Below the pieces are notes generated by a model that ran no database searches, was not told where the DNA came from, and worked only from the letters and a program-made list of their open reading frames with translations. A program made the position numbers and the translations under genes. A DNA stretch of 48,144 nucleotides from Vicinamibacteria bacterium. Lineage in GTDB: Bacteria > Acidobacteriota > Vicinamibacteria > Vicinamibacterales > UBA8438. Positions 34,002 through 42,914 of the stretch are shown here, one piece after another. Location: the NCBI GenBank assembly GCA_022821235.1, contig JAJEEA010000538.1:1-48144 (forward strand). Direction: 5' to 3'. Position 1 is the stretch's first letter, and every line of letters begins with the position of its first letter.

Positions 34002-34091
34002 CGGCCGGCGCCCTCGGCCTGCCCGCGGGAAGCCTCGATCCCCGCGGCGTGCCGTCTCGGTGGCGAGCGCCCACTCCCGCACCGCGCTGAT

Positions 34092-34490
34092 GCGCTAGCG
34101 CAGGGTCCGAGCGGTCTGCAGATTCCCCTGGCGCCGGAAGCGCTCGAGGCGCGGCCGGCGCTGACGGCGCAGGCGGGGCACCTGGCCGAGAGCGTGTTCG
34201 GGGCCCTCGCCTCGGCCGTCTCCGGTCTCGACGTGGGGCATTGGCCGGCCCGAGGTGCCGATCTCGAGGTCGATTTCGTCCTGACCGTCGGCGTCCGGCG
34301 CGTGCCGGTGGAGGTCGAGTATCGGCGGCGGATCGATCAACGCCGGGACACGGCCGGTCTCAGGGCGTTCCTGGAGAAGGCCGCCAACAACGCCCCGTTC
34401 GGCATCCTGATCACCCAGGCCGCGTCGGGCGTCGTGGACGACCCGCGCATCGTCAGTCTGCCCCTGTCGACGTTCCTGCTGCTGCGGTGA
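34092..34490 (+). pseudogene. C-terminal tail of a DUF4143 (archaeal-type AAA) ATPase
   Basis: The open codons from about 34092 read TAQAGHLAESVFGALASAVS, VDFVLTVGVRRVPVEVEYRR, GLRAFLEKAANNAPFGILIT and a terminal LPLSTFLLLR. They match the C-terminal nuclease-like DUF4143 domain of the large ATPase family (E-V-D-F-V-L and P-V-E-V-x-Y). The Walker motifs and all sequence before the domain are missing. Only a remnant of about 130 residues survives, with no start codon that fits. It lies just after the glycosylase gene and before a Uma2 nuclease. Confidence 0.75.
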
Positions 34491-34720
34491 AGGGCGCGGG
34501 TCCCCGACGGCCGCGTTACCGGGCGCGCCGCGGGCGCAACCGGGGCCGCGCCGGCGGTCGAAGCCCGCGTCGCATCGAGCGCGGGGAGGATGTCGGCGGG
34601 CGGCGGTCTCGAGAGACTGACGTGCACCCAACGAAGGATGGACGCCCGTCCGCCCTTCGCGTAATCTGGTCAGGTCGGCTCCGCGCCCCGTTCCTGTGCG
34701 CCGACGTTCGTCATCAGGTC

Positions 34721-35764
34721 ATGGCAGACACCGCCGGCGCGGCTCCCTCCGGCCGTCGAGCGGAGAAGGCACCCGCCCCGCGTCGAGATGGACGCGATGG
34801 GAGCCGTCGCCGGGAGCCGGCCGACGGGTCGTGGGAGCCGGCGCCCGAGTTTCCGGGCTGCCGACCCGTGCATATCTCCCGCGACGCCATCGCAGACTAC
34901 GAGGGTCGCATCGAGACCTGGGACGCGGCCACCGAGACCGCGATGGTCTGCGAGCCGACCTCTACGTACCATGAACATCCCTCGCAGCGCCTCGCGCAAC
35001 TGACGGCGCTGATCGCCGTCACCCGCGGCGCCCCCATCGCGACCGTCGGGACCGCGGACCTCCTGCTGCGCGACGAGCGGGGCGAACGGCGGCGCATCCT
35101 GCAGGCGGACCAGACCGTGTACCTGCATCCGGAGCGCGACGGCCCGGCCGGCCCCTGGATGGTGGTGGGCGAGGACGTCCTGCCCGACGTGGTCCTGGAA
35201 GTGGATCACACGACCGACGCGCGGCGTGGGAAGCTCGCCCTCTACGAGTCGTTCGGGCTGCGCGAGGTGTGGATCGACGTGCCCGAGGCGCCCTCGCCGA
35301 GCCGGCCCGCGACCCGTGCGCCGGGGTTGACGATCCACGTGCTGGGACCGGACGGTTACCGCACGTCGGAAGAGAGCCGGGCGTTTCCGGGCTGGACTGC
35401 GGTCGAGATCCACCGCGCCATGCACGAGCCGGCGTTGTCGGCGGAGACCGTCGCGGTGCTCGAACGGGTCGGCCGGGCGTTGCGAGACCGGGAGGACCGG
35501 TCGGCGGGCGACGGTCCGTTTCTGCGGCGCCTGCGCGGAGAGATCCGCGCCGAGGAACGCGCCAAGGCCCGTGCGGACGAACGCGCGCGCCTCTGCCGCC
35601 AAGCCGCGCTGCGATTCGAAGCGGGCACGGCGGAGCGCCTGGAGACCCTGATCGCAGGCGTCGACGAACGGGCGTTTCTGGCCGCCGTGGCCGATTGGAT
35701 CGTCGTCTGCGCCACCGGCGCCGATCTGCTCGATCGCGTGCGGCGCGGACGGGCCGCGGATTGA
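34721..35764 (+). CDS. Uma2-family putative endonuclease with C-terminal coiled coil
   Basis: This 347-residue protein contains a PD-(D/E)XK-like Uma2 (DUF820) domain. LPDVVLEVDHTTDARRGKLA and LYESFGLREVWIDVP carry the acidic and Lys residues of the family core (Pro-Asp, Glu-Val, Lys, and Glu-x-Trp-x-x-Asp). The N-terminal ~45 residues are Arg/Ala-rich and variable. A ~100-residue charged helical tail (EIRAEERAKARADERARLCR) is also common in the family. Uma2 proteins are abundant in cyanobacteria and some other phyla, with uncertain roles. The ATG at 34721 is the last Met before the variable N-terminus; the start is approximate. Confidence 0.7.
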   Translation: MADTAGAAPSGRRAEKAPAPRRDGRDGSRRREPADGSWEPAPEFPGCRPVHISRDAIADYEGRIETWDAATETAMVCEPTSTYHEHPSQRLAQLTALIAVTRGAPIATVGTADLLLRDERGERRRILQADQTVYLHPERDGPAGPWMVVGEDVLPDVVLEVDHTTDARRGKLALYESFGLREVWIDVPEAPSPSRPATRAPGLTIHVLGPDGYRTSEESRAFPGWTAVEIHRAMHEPALSAETVAVLERVGRALRDREDRSAGDGPFLRRLRGEIRAEERAKARADERARLCRQAALRFEAGTAERLETLIAGVDERAFLAAVADWIVVCATGADLLDRVRRGRAAD

Positions 35765-36008
35765 CGTGACCGGCGCTGCCGGCCTCCCCGCAAGGCCGGA
35801 CGCATCCGCAAACCGCGCCGCCGCCCGGCGAGCGCGGTGGTCCAGCGAACCCGCCGTGGTCGGCTTCGACTCGTCGAGGCCCGAGAACCCGTTACGTCCA
35901 TTGTCCCGCCCACGCGGATGTCCGGCGAACCGGTGCTTCGGCGGCCGTCGAACGCGGCTGCCCGCGTGCTATTCTGACGGGCAGTTTCGCAGCGTGAAGG
36001 AGTGCACG

Positions 36009-37016
36009 ATGACGAAGTGTGGACGCGTGACGGTGCTGGCCGCCATGGTGCTCGCCGCCGGGGGCGGGCTTCCGGCCGTGGCGTCGGCCCAGTCCGACGC
36101 GTACTCGCCGCCCCGGACCCCGGCGGGGCATCCCGATCTGCAGGGCATCTGGGGGAACAACAGCGTGACGCCGCTCGAGCGGCCCGACGCGGTCGCCGAC
36201 AGGGCCACGCTCACCGCGGAAGAGCTGGCCCGGGTCGAGGCGACCGCGAACGCGCTCTTCGCGCAGGACGCGGGGGACGCGGCGTTCGGCGACCAGTTCT
36301 TCAACGTGGCGCTGACCGGCGCCGAGAGCTTCACGTCGACCGACGGCTGGACCGGCAACTACAACCAGTTCTGGCTGGTGGAGCGGGAGTTCAACGACCG
36401 GACGTCGCTCATCGTCGATCCGCCGAGCGGCAAGCTGCCGCCGGCGACGCTGGCCGCCGAGACGGCGGCGAGGCTGGCGCGGGAGTCACGCGGCCGGCCG
36501 GCGGCGTGGACCGAGGACCGCGGCCTCAGCGAGCGCTGCATCACGTTCGGGCTGCCGAACCTGCTGGCCGGCTACAACAGCTATTACCAGATCTTCCAGA
36601 CCGCCGACCACGTGGTCATCGAGCAGGAGCTGATTCACACCACCCGCATCATCCCGCTCGACGGCCGGCCCCACGCCAGCGACGGGATCCGCCAGTGGCA
36701 CGGCGACTCGCGCGGGCGCTGGGAGGGCGACACGCTGGTCGTCGAGACCCGCAACTTCTCGCCGCAGAGCGACTTCCGGGGCGCGCGGGAGCACCTGCAC
36801 CTGGTGGAGCGGTTCACGCGGGTGGGGCCCGACCGGATGGACTACGAGTTCACGGTGGTCGACCCGACGACGTGGACGGCGCCGTGGACCGCCCGCGTCC
36901 CGTGGACCCGCACCGACGAGCCGATGTTCGAGTACGCCTGCCACGAGGGGAACATCGGCATGGAGGGCATCCTGGCCGGGGCCCGGGCGGAGGAGCTGGC
37001 GGCGGCCGGACGGTGA
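36009..37016 (+). CDS. Secreted W-GHPDLQG family protein, paralogue 2
   Basis: This 335-residue exported protein has a signal peptide (LAAMVLAAGGGLPAVASAQ) and the family blocks PRTPAGHPDLQGIWGNNSVT, RTSLIVDPPSGKLPP, ERCITFGLP, YNSYYQIFQTADHVVIEQEL and IIPLDGRPHASDGIRQW. The later blocks are GDSRGRWEGDTLVVETRNF, LHLVERFTRVGPDRMDYEF and EYACHEGNIGMEGIL. It has an additional segment around residues 70-110 with many aromatic and acidic residues compared with paralogue 1. AAGGAG precedes the ATG. It is the first gene of a three-gene run with 37065-38162 and 38162-39175. Its function is unknown; the block conservation suggests an enzyme or carbohydrate-binding role. Confidence 0.8.
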   Translation: MTKCGRVTVLAAMVLAAGGGLPAVASAQSDAYSPPRTPAGHPDLQGIWGNNSVTPLERPDAVADRATLTAEELARVEATANALFAQDAGDAAFGDQFFNVALTGAESFTSTDGWTGNYNQFWLVEREFNDRTSLIVDPPSGKLPPATLAAETAARLARESRGRPAAWTEDRGLSERCITFGLPNLLAGYNSYYQIFQTADHVVIEQELIHTTRIIPLDGRPHASDGIRQWHGDSRGRWEGDTLVVETRNFSPQSDFRGAREHLHLVERFTRVGPDRMDYEFTVVDPTTWTAPWTARVPWTRTDEPMFEYACHEGNIGMEGILAGARAEELAAAGR

Positions 37017-37064
37017 CCGCGGCGGTCGGCGGCGTCGCGGCTGGAGACTTTCCGGAGAGGTGAC

Positions 37065-38162
37065 ATGAGCAATCGAACATTCTGGAGCGTTGCCGCGGTT
37101 CTCGGAATCGTCATCCTCGTGCTGGCCAATCCGCGTACCCCGGAAGAGACCGTCGTTCACGCGCCCGACCCGGCGGAGGAGGTGGCGGCGGCCGCGGCCG
37201 ACCCGCCGGCGGAGCAGGTCCCCGCCGAGCCGGCGTCGGAGGCGGAGCCGTCCGCAGACCCGGCCGACTGGACGGCGCCGCGCACGCCGTGGGGCGACCC
37301 CGACCTGCAGGGCGTCTGGACCAACGCCACCCTGACCCCCATCGAGCGGCCCGCCGGTCTGGGCGACCAGGCCGTGCTGACGGCCGAGGAAGCGGCCGAG
37401 CTGGAGGTGCGGACGGCGGAGAGCCGCGCCGCCTCCGACCGGTTCATCCCCGGCAACGTCGGCGCCTACAACCAGTTCTGGATGGACAGCGGCAAGAACG
37501 TGACCGAGGACCGGCGCACCTCGCTCATCACGGATCCGCCCGACGGCCGGATCCCGTGGACCGAGGCGGGGCGGGAGCGGCTCGAGAGCGACCTCGCGCG
37601 GTACGGGGTCGGGCCGTTCAATACCTACGAGGACGCCGACACCGGCGAGCGCTGCCTGACCGACGGCCTGCCCCTGGTGCCCCTGCAGGGCTACAACATG
37701 AACTACCACGTCCTGCAGTCGCCGGGCTGGGTGGCGATTCTCAACGAGATGTTCCACGAGTACCGGATGATCCCGGTGGACGGCCGTGGGCAGCTCGACC
37801 CCGACATCGGCGCGATGCTCGGCGACTCCCGGGGCCGGTGGGAGGGCGACACGCTGGTGGTCGAGACGACCAACTTCTCGGACAAGCGGCACTTCCTGTG
37901 GCGCGCCACGTGGCGGGGGGCGCGGCCGGGGCTGCATCTCGTCGAGCGGTTCACCCGCATCGACGACGAGACCATCGACTACGAGTTCACCATGACCGAC
38001 CCGGACATGTTCACGCAGCCGTGGACGGCCAGCGTGCCCATGACCACCAACCAGGAGTCGCGCGGGGTCACCTCGGGGCCCCTGTTCGAGTACGCCTGCC
38101 ACGAAGGCAACTACGGGCTGCTGAACATCATGCGCGGGGCCCGCGTCGAGGAGCTCGAGTGA
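37065..38162 (+). CDS. Membrane-anchored W-GDPDLQG family protein, paralogue 3
   Basis: This 365-residue protein starts with one hydrophobic segment (FWSVAAVLGIVILVLANP) without a clear cleavage site. An Ala/Glu/Pro-rich linker of about 45 residues follows, so it is probably anchored with its domain outside the cytoplasm. The family blocks are PRTPWGDPDLQGVWTNATLT, RTSLITDPPDGRIPWTEAGR, LVPLQGYNMNYHVLQSPGWV, GDSRGRWEGDTLVVETTNF and EYACHEGNYGLLNIM. It is closest to paralogue 4 (44287-45300), with which it shares the RYGVGPF.TY.D.DTGER block. GGAGAGG precedes the ATG. Its stop codon overlaps the start of the next gene (TGATG), indicating translational coupling with a lactonase-type propeller. 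Confidence 0.8.
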   Translation: MSNRTFWSVAAVLGIVILVLANPRTPEETVVHAPDPAEEVAAAAADPPAEQVPAEPASEAEPSADPADWTAPRTPWGDPDLQGVWTNATLTPIERPAGLGDQAVLTAEEAAELEVRTAESRAASDRFIPGNVGAYNQFWMDSGKNVTEDRRTSLITDPPDGRIPWTEAGRERLESDLARYGVGPFNTYEDADTGERCLTDGLPLVPLQGYNMNYHVLQSPGWVAILNEMFHEYRMIPVDGRGQLDPDIGAMLGDSRGRWEGDTLVVETTNFSDKRHFLWRATWRGARPGLHLVERFTRIDDETIDYEFTMTDPDMFTQPWTASVPMTTNQESRGVTSGPLFEYACHEGNYGLLNIMRGARVEELE

Positions 38163-39175
38163 TGGCGCACCTGTACGTGTCGTTCCAGGACGACGACCGC
38201 ATCGCGATCTTCACGCAGGACCCGGCGACGGGGGCCATCGGCCGGCAGGAGGACGTGGCCGTCGAGGGCGGCCCCGCCCCGATGGCCCTGAGCCCCGACA
38301 AGCGGGTGCTGCACGTAGGGCGGCGGGGGAGCCAGCAGCTCTCGAGCTTCGCGGTCGACCCGCGCACCGGCGGCCTGTCCCTGATCGGGACCGTGCCCCT
38401 GCAGGGCGAGCCGGTGTACGTGGCGACGGACCGCTCGGGGCGCTACGTCCTCTCCGCCTACTACTACCAGAGCACCGCGGCGGTGCACGCGGTGGGGCGC
38501 GACGGGGCGGCGACGTTCCCGCCGGTGGAGTGGCGGTTCACCGCCCACGGCGCCCACGCCATCCTGACGGACCGGTCCAACCGGTTCGCGTACGTGCCGC
38601 ACATCGCCAACCGAGGGCCCAACGCGATCTTCCAGTTCACGTTCGACGAGGCGACGGGGCGGCTGACCCCGAACGCGCCGCCGCACCATGCCCCGGACGC
38701 CTATCTCGGCCCCCGGGCCCTGGCGTTCCATCCCGCTCTCGACGTCGTCTACTTCTCCGACGAGCAGGGGGGTAGCGTCAGCGCCTACGCCATCGACGCG
38801 AAGAGCGGAACCCTGGCCCCGCTCCAGACCATCTCCACGTTGCCGGACGGCTACGCCGGGCCCAACACCTGCTCGCAGATCGCGATGCACCCGTCGGGGC
38901 GGTTCCTCTACGCGCCGAACCGGGGGCACAACAGCGTGGCCAGCTTCGCCGTCGATCCGGCGTCGGGCCGGCTGACGGCGACGGGGCGGGTGGCGACCGA
39001 GCCCGTGCCGCGCGCGTTCAACCTCGATCCGCGGGGCGGCTTCCTCTACTCGGCCGGCCTGGACTCGGGCCGCATCGCGTCGTACCGCATCGACCAGGAC
39101 AGCGGCGAGCTGACCCCGCTCGAGACCTGGGAGGGCGGGAACCGGCCGATGTGGGTGCTGCTCGTCGATCTGTGA
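38162..39175 (+). CDS. 6-phosphogluconolactonase-type seven-bladed propeller (lactonase family)
   Basis: This 337-residue protein belongs to the lactonase/Pgl beta-propeller family, named for the E. coli enzyme that hydrolyses 6-phosphogluconolactone; many members act on other substrates. Repeating blades include GPAPMALSPDKRVLHVGRRG, EPVYVATDRSGRYVLSAYYY, GAHAILTDRSNRFAYVPHIA, GPRALAFHPALDVVYFSDEQ, CSQIAMHPSGRFLYAPNRGH and RAFNLDPRGGFLYSAGLDSG. There is no signal peptide, so it is probably cytoplasmic, unlike the preceding gene. The ATG shares its A with the TGA of the upstream gene, so the two are produced together. Confidence 0.85.
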   Translation: MAHLYVSFQDDDRIAIFTQDPATGAIGRQEDVAVEGGPAPMALSPDKRVLHVGRRGSQQLSSFAVDPRTGGLSLIGTVPLQGEPVYVATDRSGRYVLSAYYYQSTAAVHAVGRDGAATFPPVEWRFTAHGAHAILTDRSNRFAYVPHIANRGPNAIFQFTFDEATGRLTPNAPPHHAPDAYLGPRALAFHPALDVVYFSDEQGGSVSAYAIDAKSGTLAPLQTISTLPDGYAGPNTCSQIAMHPSGRFLYAPNRGHNSVASFAVDPASGRLTATGRVATEPVPRAFNLDPRGGFLYSAGLDSGRIASYRIDQDSGELTPLETWEGGNRPMWVLLVDL

Positions 39176-39527
39176 GCCGGGGAGCCTGCGTGGCGGCGCG
39201 GATTCCGGGCAGGCTCGCATCAGGAGAGCTGGTTGATGCCGATTCCGTGAGTCGGGTACCTGGCGCGGATCCGGACGGGGCGGGAAGGGGCGTCGGGCGG
39301 CGCCCCGACCGCGGCATGCCCCGGGACGCGCCGGTGTTCCCCACCAACCGTCAGGACGGACGAGAGAGCACCGCAGGGGCGGCGGCCCGCGAAGCCCCGT
39401 GAGGGAGCGGCCGGGCCAGGTCTGAGGGGCGACTACCCGCGCGCCGTGTGCCGCTTCCGCACGATCAGCTACAGAGGGAGCAGCGTGCCCGCGACCGGCG
39501 GACCGACGGCGCAGTGAGGACGAAGCG
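39176..39527. other. Intergenic region upstream of the acyl-CoA ligase
   Basis: No gene is supported in these 352 bases. They follow the lactonase gene and should contain the ligase promoter. I see no strong hairpin or recognisable operator, only GC-rich sequence. Confidence 0.4.
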
Positions 39528-41147
39528 ATGCACGGCCTGATGATGGACTACCCGCTGACGCTCGACCGCATCGTCGAGCATGCGGCCCGGATGTTTCCGC
39601 ACAAGCGGATCCGCACCCGGCAGCCCGACGGCGGGATGCACGACTATACGTACGCCGACCTCTGCCGCCGCAGCCGGCGGCTCGCCGCCGCCCTCGCCGG
39701 CCTCGGCGTCGCGCCCGGCGACCGGGTGGGGACGTTCGCCTGGAACCACCACCAGCACCTGGAGATGTACTTCGGCATTCCCGGGGCCGGCGCCGTCTGC
39801 CACACCCTGAACGTCAGGCTCTTCCCCGGACAGCTCTCCTACATCGTCAACCACGCCGAGGACCGGGTGGTCTTCATCGACGCCACGGTGCTGCCGCTCT
39901 TCGAGCGGGTGGCCGGCGACATCGACTGCGTCGAGCACTACGTGCTGGTGAACGCGCCCCGCGACGTCGAGACGAGGCTGCCGGACGTGCTGCACTACGA
40001 GGACCTCGTCGACGGCGCCGCCGACGACTTCGAGTGGCGGTCGACGGACGAGCGCATGGCCATGGGCCTGTGCTACACCAGCGGCACCACCGGCGACCCC
40101 AAGGGGGCCCTCTACAGCCACCGGTCGATGTTCCTGCACACCCTCGGCGAGAACCAGGCGATGGGGCTGGCCCTCACCGAGACCGACGTGGTGATGCCGG
40201 TGGTGCCGCAGTTTCACGCGATGGCGTGGGGGCTGCCGTACGCGTGCACGCTGGCCGGGGCCGACGTGGTGATGCCCGGGCCGAACCTGCAGCCGGCGGC
40301 CCTCGCCGAGCTCATCGAGACGCACGGGGTGACGGTGGCGGCGGGCGTGCCCACCATCTGGAACGGGCTGTACCACGAGCTGAAGGCGAGGCCGCGCGAC
40401 GTCTCGTCCATCCGGTCGCTGGTCGTCGGCGGGTCGGCGATGCCGCGGTCCCTCATCGAGGCCTACGAGCGCGACCTCGGGGTCGACGTGCTCCACGCCT
40501 GGGGCATGACCGAGCTGTCGCCCCTGGGCACGGTGTGCAAGCTGCAGCGGCAGCACGGGGCGTTGTCCGAGGTGGAGAAGTGGGACGTCAAGGCGCGGCA
40601 GGGCACGCCCCTCGGGGGGGTCGAGCTGCGCATCGTCGGCGACGACGGCGCCGAGCGCCCGTGGGACGGCGAGACCATGGGCGAGCTGCAGGCGCGGGGG
40701 CCGTGGGTCATCCGCAGCTACTTCAAGCGCGAGCCGACCCCGGAGAGCTTCACCGCCGACGGCTGGTTCCGCACCGGCGACGTGGGCACCATGACCCCCG
40801 AGGGGTACCTGTCCATCACCGACCGGACCAAGGACCTCGTGAGGAGCGGCGGCGAGTGGATCTCGTCGGTGGCCCTCGAGGGGGCGCTGATGGCCCATCC
40901 CGACGTGCTCGAGGCGGCGGTCATCGCGGTCCCGGACGATAAGTGGGGGGAGCGGCCGCTGGCGGTGGTGGTGCGGACCGAGGGGAGCGCGGTCTCGGAG
41001 GACGAGCTGCGGGCGCACCTCGCGGAGAGCTTCGCGAAGTTCGAGATTCCCGATGGCTTCGCCTTCGCGGACGAGCTGCCGAAGACCAGCGTGGGGAAGT
41101 TCGACAAGAAGGTGCTGCGCAGCCGCCACGCCGAGGGGAGCCTGTGA
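39528..41147 (+). CDS. Acyl-CoA synthetase (AMP-binding, fatty-acid ligase type)
   Basis: This 539-residue adenylate-forming enzyme activates a carboxylic acid as acyl-AMP and then acyl-CoA. The P-loop is [16 protein letters not shown] (183-198). Further motifs are [17 protein letters not shown], the A5 motif [14 protein letters not shown], and [20 protein letters not shown] followed by [20 protein letters not shown]. The C-terminal catalytic Lys524 lies in [15 protein letters not shown]. It most resembles medium- or long-chain fatty-acyl-CoA ligases, but the exact substrate cannot be read from sequence. There is no signal peptide. It stands alone between the secreted-protein genes and may serve general fatty-acid use. 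Confidence 0.9.
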   Translation: MHGLMMDYPLTLDRIVEHAARMFPHKRIRTRQPDGGMHDYTYADLCRRSRRLAAALAGLGVAPGDRVGTFAWNHHQHLEMYFGIPGAGAVCHTLNVRLFPGQLSYIVNHAEDRVVFIDATVLPLFERVAGDIDCVEHYVLVNAPRDVETRLPDVLHYEDLVDGAADDFEWRSTDERMAMGLCYTSGTTGDPKGALYSHRSMFLHTLGENQAMGLALTETDVVMPVVPQFHAMAWGLPYACTLAGADVVMPGPNLQPAALAELIETHGVTVAAGVPTIWNGLYHELKARPRDVSSIRSLVVGGSAMPRSLIEAYERDLGVDVLHAWGMTELSPLGTVCKLQRQHGALSEVEKWDVKARQGTPLGGVELRIVGDDGAERPWDGETMGELQARGPWVIRSYFKREPTPESFTADGWFRTGDVGTMTPEGYLSITDRTKDLVRSGGEWISSVALEGALMAHPDVLEAAVIAVPDDKWGERPLAVVVRTEGSAVSEDELRAHLAESFAKFEIPDGFAFADELPKTSVGKFDKKVLRSRHAEGSL

Positions 41148-41188
41148 CTGGCCGGGGCGGCGCCCGGTGGTCACTGCCGACGCGTCGC

Positions 41189-41347
41189 TCAGTTGGCCGG
41201 CGGGGGGCCTGCCCTCCGGTCCTGCCAGCCGAGAATCCGTCCCTCGAGGTGCGCCAGCCGCTCGCCCAGGGCGCGGACTTCTCGAACGATCCACAGGGAG
41301 GCGGCGAGCACCATCGCCGGTGTCACCCAATCAGGCCAGTCGTTCAT
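41189..41347 (-). CDS. Small single-helix membrane protein
   Basis: The 52-residue product starts MNDWPDWVTPAMVLAASLWI. One membrane helix is followed by a short amphipathic helix (VREVRALGERLAHLEGRI) and a polar tail. It is antisense to the surrounding genes and preceded by an AGGGGG-type ribosome binding site. The size and topology recall small phage-type (XhlA-like) or stress membrane proteins, but no family can be assigned. It is the least certain of the short genes here. Confidence 0.45.
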   Translation of the reverse strand: MNDWPDWVTPAMVLAASLWIVREVRALGERLAHLEGRILGWQDRRAGPPPAN

Positions 41348-41517
41348 GCCGCGTCCCCCTCGACGCGCTCTTGTAGATGGCGTGCGTCGCCAATAACTCA
41401 TGATTGACTATCGTTAACCAGCGTGTCAACCCCTTGGGGACTCGGACAGAGACACTGCTCTTCACCTGGGATGCCCCGGCGCCGCGCCGGGCGGTCGCCA
41501 CACGCAAGGGAGGTTCC

Positions 41518-42615
41518 ATGCCAAGGTCCGGACGCATCGGATGGATGCCGGCGGCAGTGCTGATTGTCGTCCTGCTCGGCGCGGGCGGGGTCTGGGCGCA
41601 GTCGTCGACGACGAACCCCTGGCGGGCCACCTTCGGCTGGGAGAAGCTGCCGGAGGGACGCGTCATGGGGACGGTGAGCGGCGTCTTTCCCGACCCCGAC
41701 GGGCGGCACCTCTGGATTCTGGACCGGTGCGGCGCCAACGAGTGCGCGGGCACCGATCTGAACCCCATCATGAAGTTCGACCTCGAGGGCAATCTCGTCG
41801 ACAGCTTCGGGGCCGGGCTCTTCGCCTTTCCCCACGGCTTCTTCCTCGACCACGAGGGCTTCCTGTGGGTGACCGAGGGCGGGTCGCACGGCGACGCCCG
41901 GGCCGCGCTCGGCGAGAGCATGGGCATCGGCCACCAGGTGCTGAAGCTGAACCAGCAGGGCGAGGTGGTGATGCGCCTCGGCGAGGCCGGGGTCTGGGGC
42001 GACGACGAGTCGCACTTCAACGGGCCGTCCGGGGTGGTGGTCTCGCCCGAGGGCGACATCTGGGTGTCGGACGGGCACCGGGGCGGCAACAACCGCATCG
42101 TGAAGTTCTCGGCCGACGGCACGTTCCTCTTCGCGATCGGCGGCGGCGTGGGCTCGGAGAGCAAGGAGGCGGCCCGCTTCAGCGACCCCCACGACATCAA
42201 GATGGACTCGCAGGGCCGGGTCTACGTGGCCGACCGCGGCAACAGCCGCATCCAGGTGTTCGACCCCGACGGCGACCTGCTCTACATCTGGACCCACTAC
42301 GGCAAGCCGAGCGGGCTGTTCATCGACCGCAACGACATCCTCTACGCCGGCGACGGGCTCTCCGGCATGGTCCGCACCGGCCCCCCCGACAACTGGCGCA
42401 GCAACCTCGGGTGGGAGAAGGGGGTGCGCATCGGCGACCTCAAGACCGAGCAGGCGTGGGTGACGCACTTCATCCCCCAGCACGACGAGGACGTCGGGGC
42501 CGGCATCGAGTTCCTGGGCGTCGACTTCGACGGGAACATCTACGCGGGCGAGGTGAGCCGCCGCCGGCTCGTGCGCTACGTGCTGCACCGGCCGTCCGAG
42601 CTGCTGAAGCGGTGA
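41518..42615 (+). CDS. Exported NHL-repeat propeller (peptidyl-glycine amidating lyase-like)
   Basis: This 365-residue exported protein has a signal peptide (AVLIVVLLGAGGVWAQ) and six NHL-type blades. Examples are FPDPDGRHLWILDRCGANEC, IMKFDLEGNLVDSFGAGLFA, FPHGFFLDHEGFLWVTEGGS, GPSGVVVSPEGDIWVSDGHR, DPHDIKMDSQGRVYVADRGN and SRIQVFDPDGDLLYIW. Such proteins are often labelled peptidyl-alpha-hydroxyglycine alpha-amidating lyase-like because the fold is shared; that reaction is unlikely to be certain here. The Cys pair in DRCGANECAG probably forms a disulfide. AAGGGAGG precedes the ATG at 41518. It starts the next plus-strand block of exported proteins. Confidence 0.8.
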   Translation: MPRSGRIGWMPAAVLIVVLLGAGGVWAQSSTTNPWRATFGWEKLPEGRVMGTVSGVFPDPDGRHLWILDRCGANECAGTDLNPIMKFDLEGNLVDSFGAGLFAFPHGFFLDHEGFLWVTEGGSHGDARAALGESMGIGHQVLKLNQQGEVVMRLGEAGVWGDDESHFNGPSGVVVSPEGDIWVSDGHRGGNNRIVKFSADGTFLFAIGGGVGSESKEAARFSDPHDIKMDSQGRVYVADRGNSRIQVFDPDGDLLYIWTHYGKPSGLFIDRNDILYAGDGLSGMVRTGPPDNWRSNLGWEKGVRIGDLKTEQAWVTHFIPQHDEDVGAGIEFLGVDFDGNIYAGEVSRRRLVRYVLHRPSELLKR

Positions 42616-42914
42616 CGCGCCGCACTTCTCCGGCCCGGCCGGCGGGTCGCCGCCCGCAGAACGGGCGGACGAAGGACGACCGCTTGCGGCCGGGCGCCGA
42701 AGGGGAGCCGCGGGCGACGGTTGGCGGTTGGCGCCGGGGGCGGCGCGCGGGCGACGGTGTGCGGGGCAGGCGTCTGCGCCGAGGGGACTGCACGGACCCC
42801 TGGAGGATGGGTTTGAGAGCCAAGCGGAGCCGCGGCGACGGTTGGCGGGCTAGAATACCCGCGCGGAGCGAGCACTTCGAGCTGGAACGGACTTTCGACC
42901 AAAGGAATGGACTC

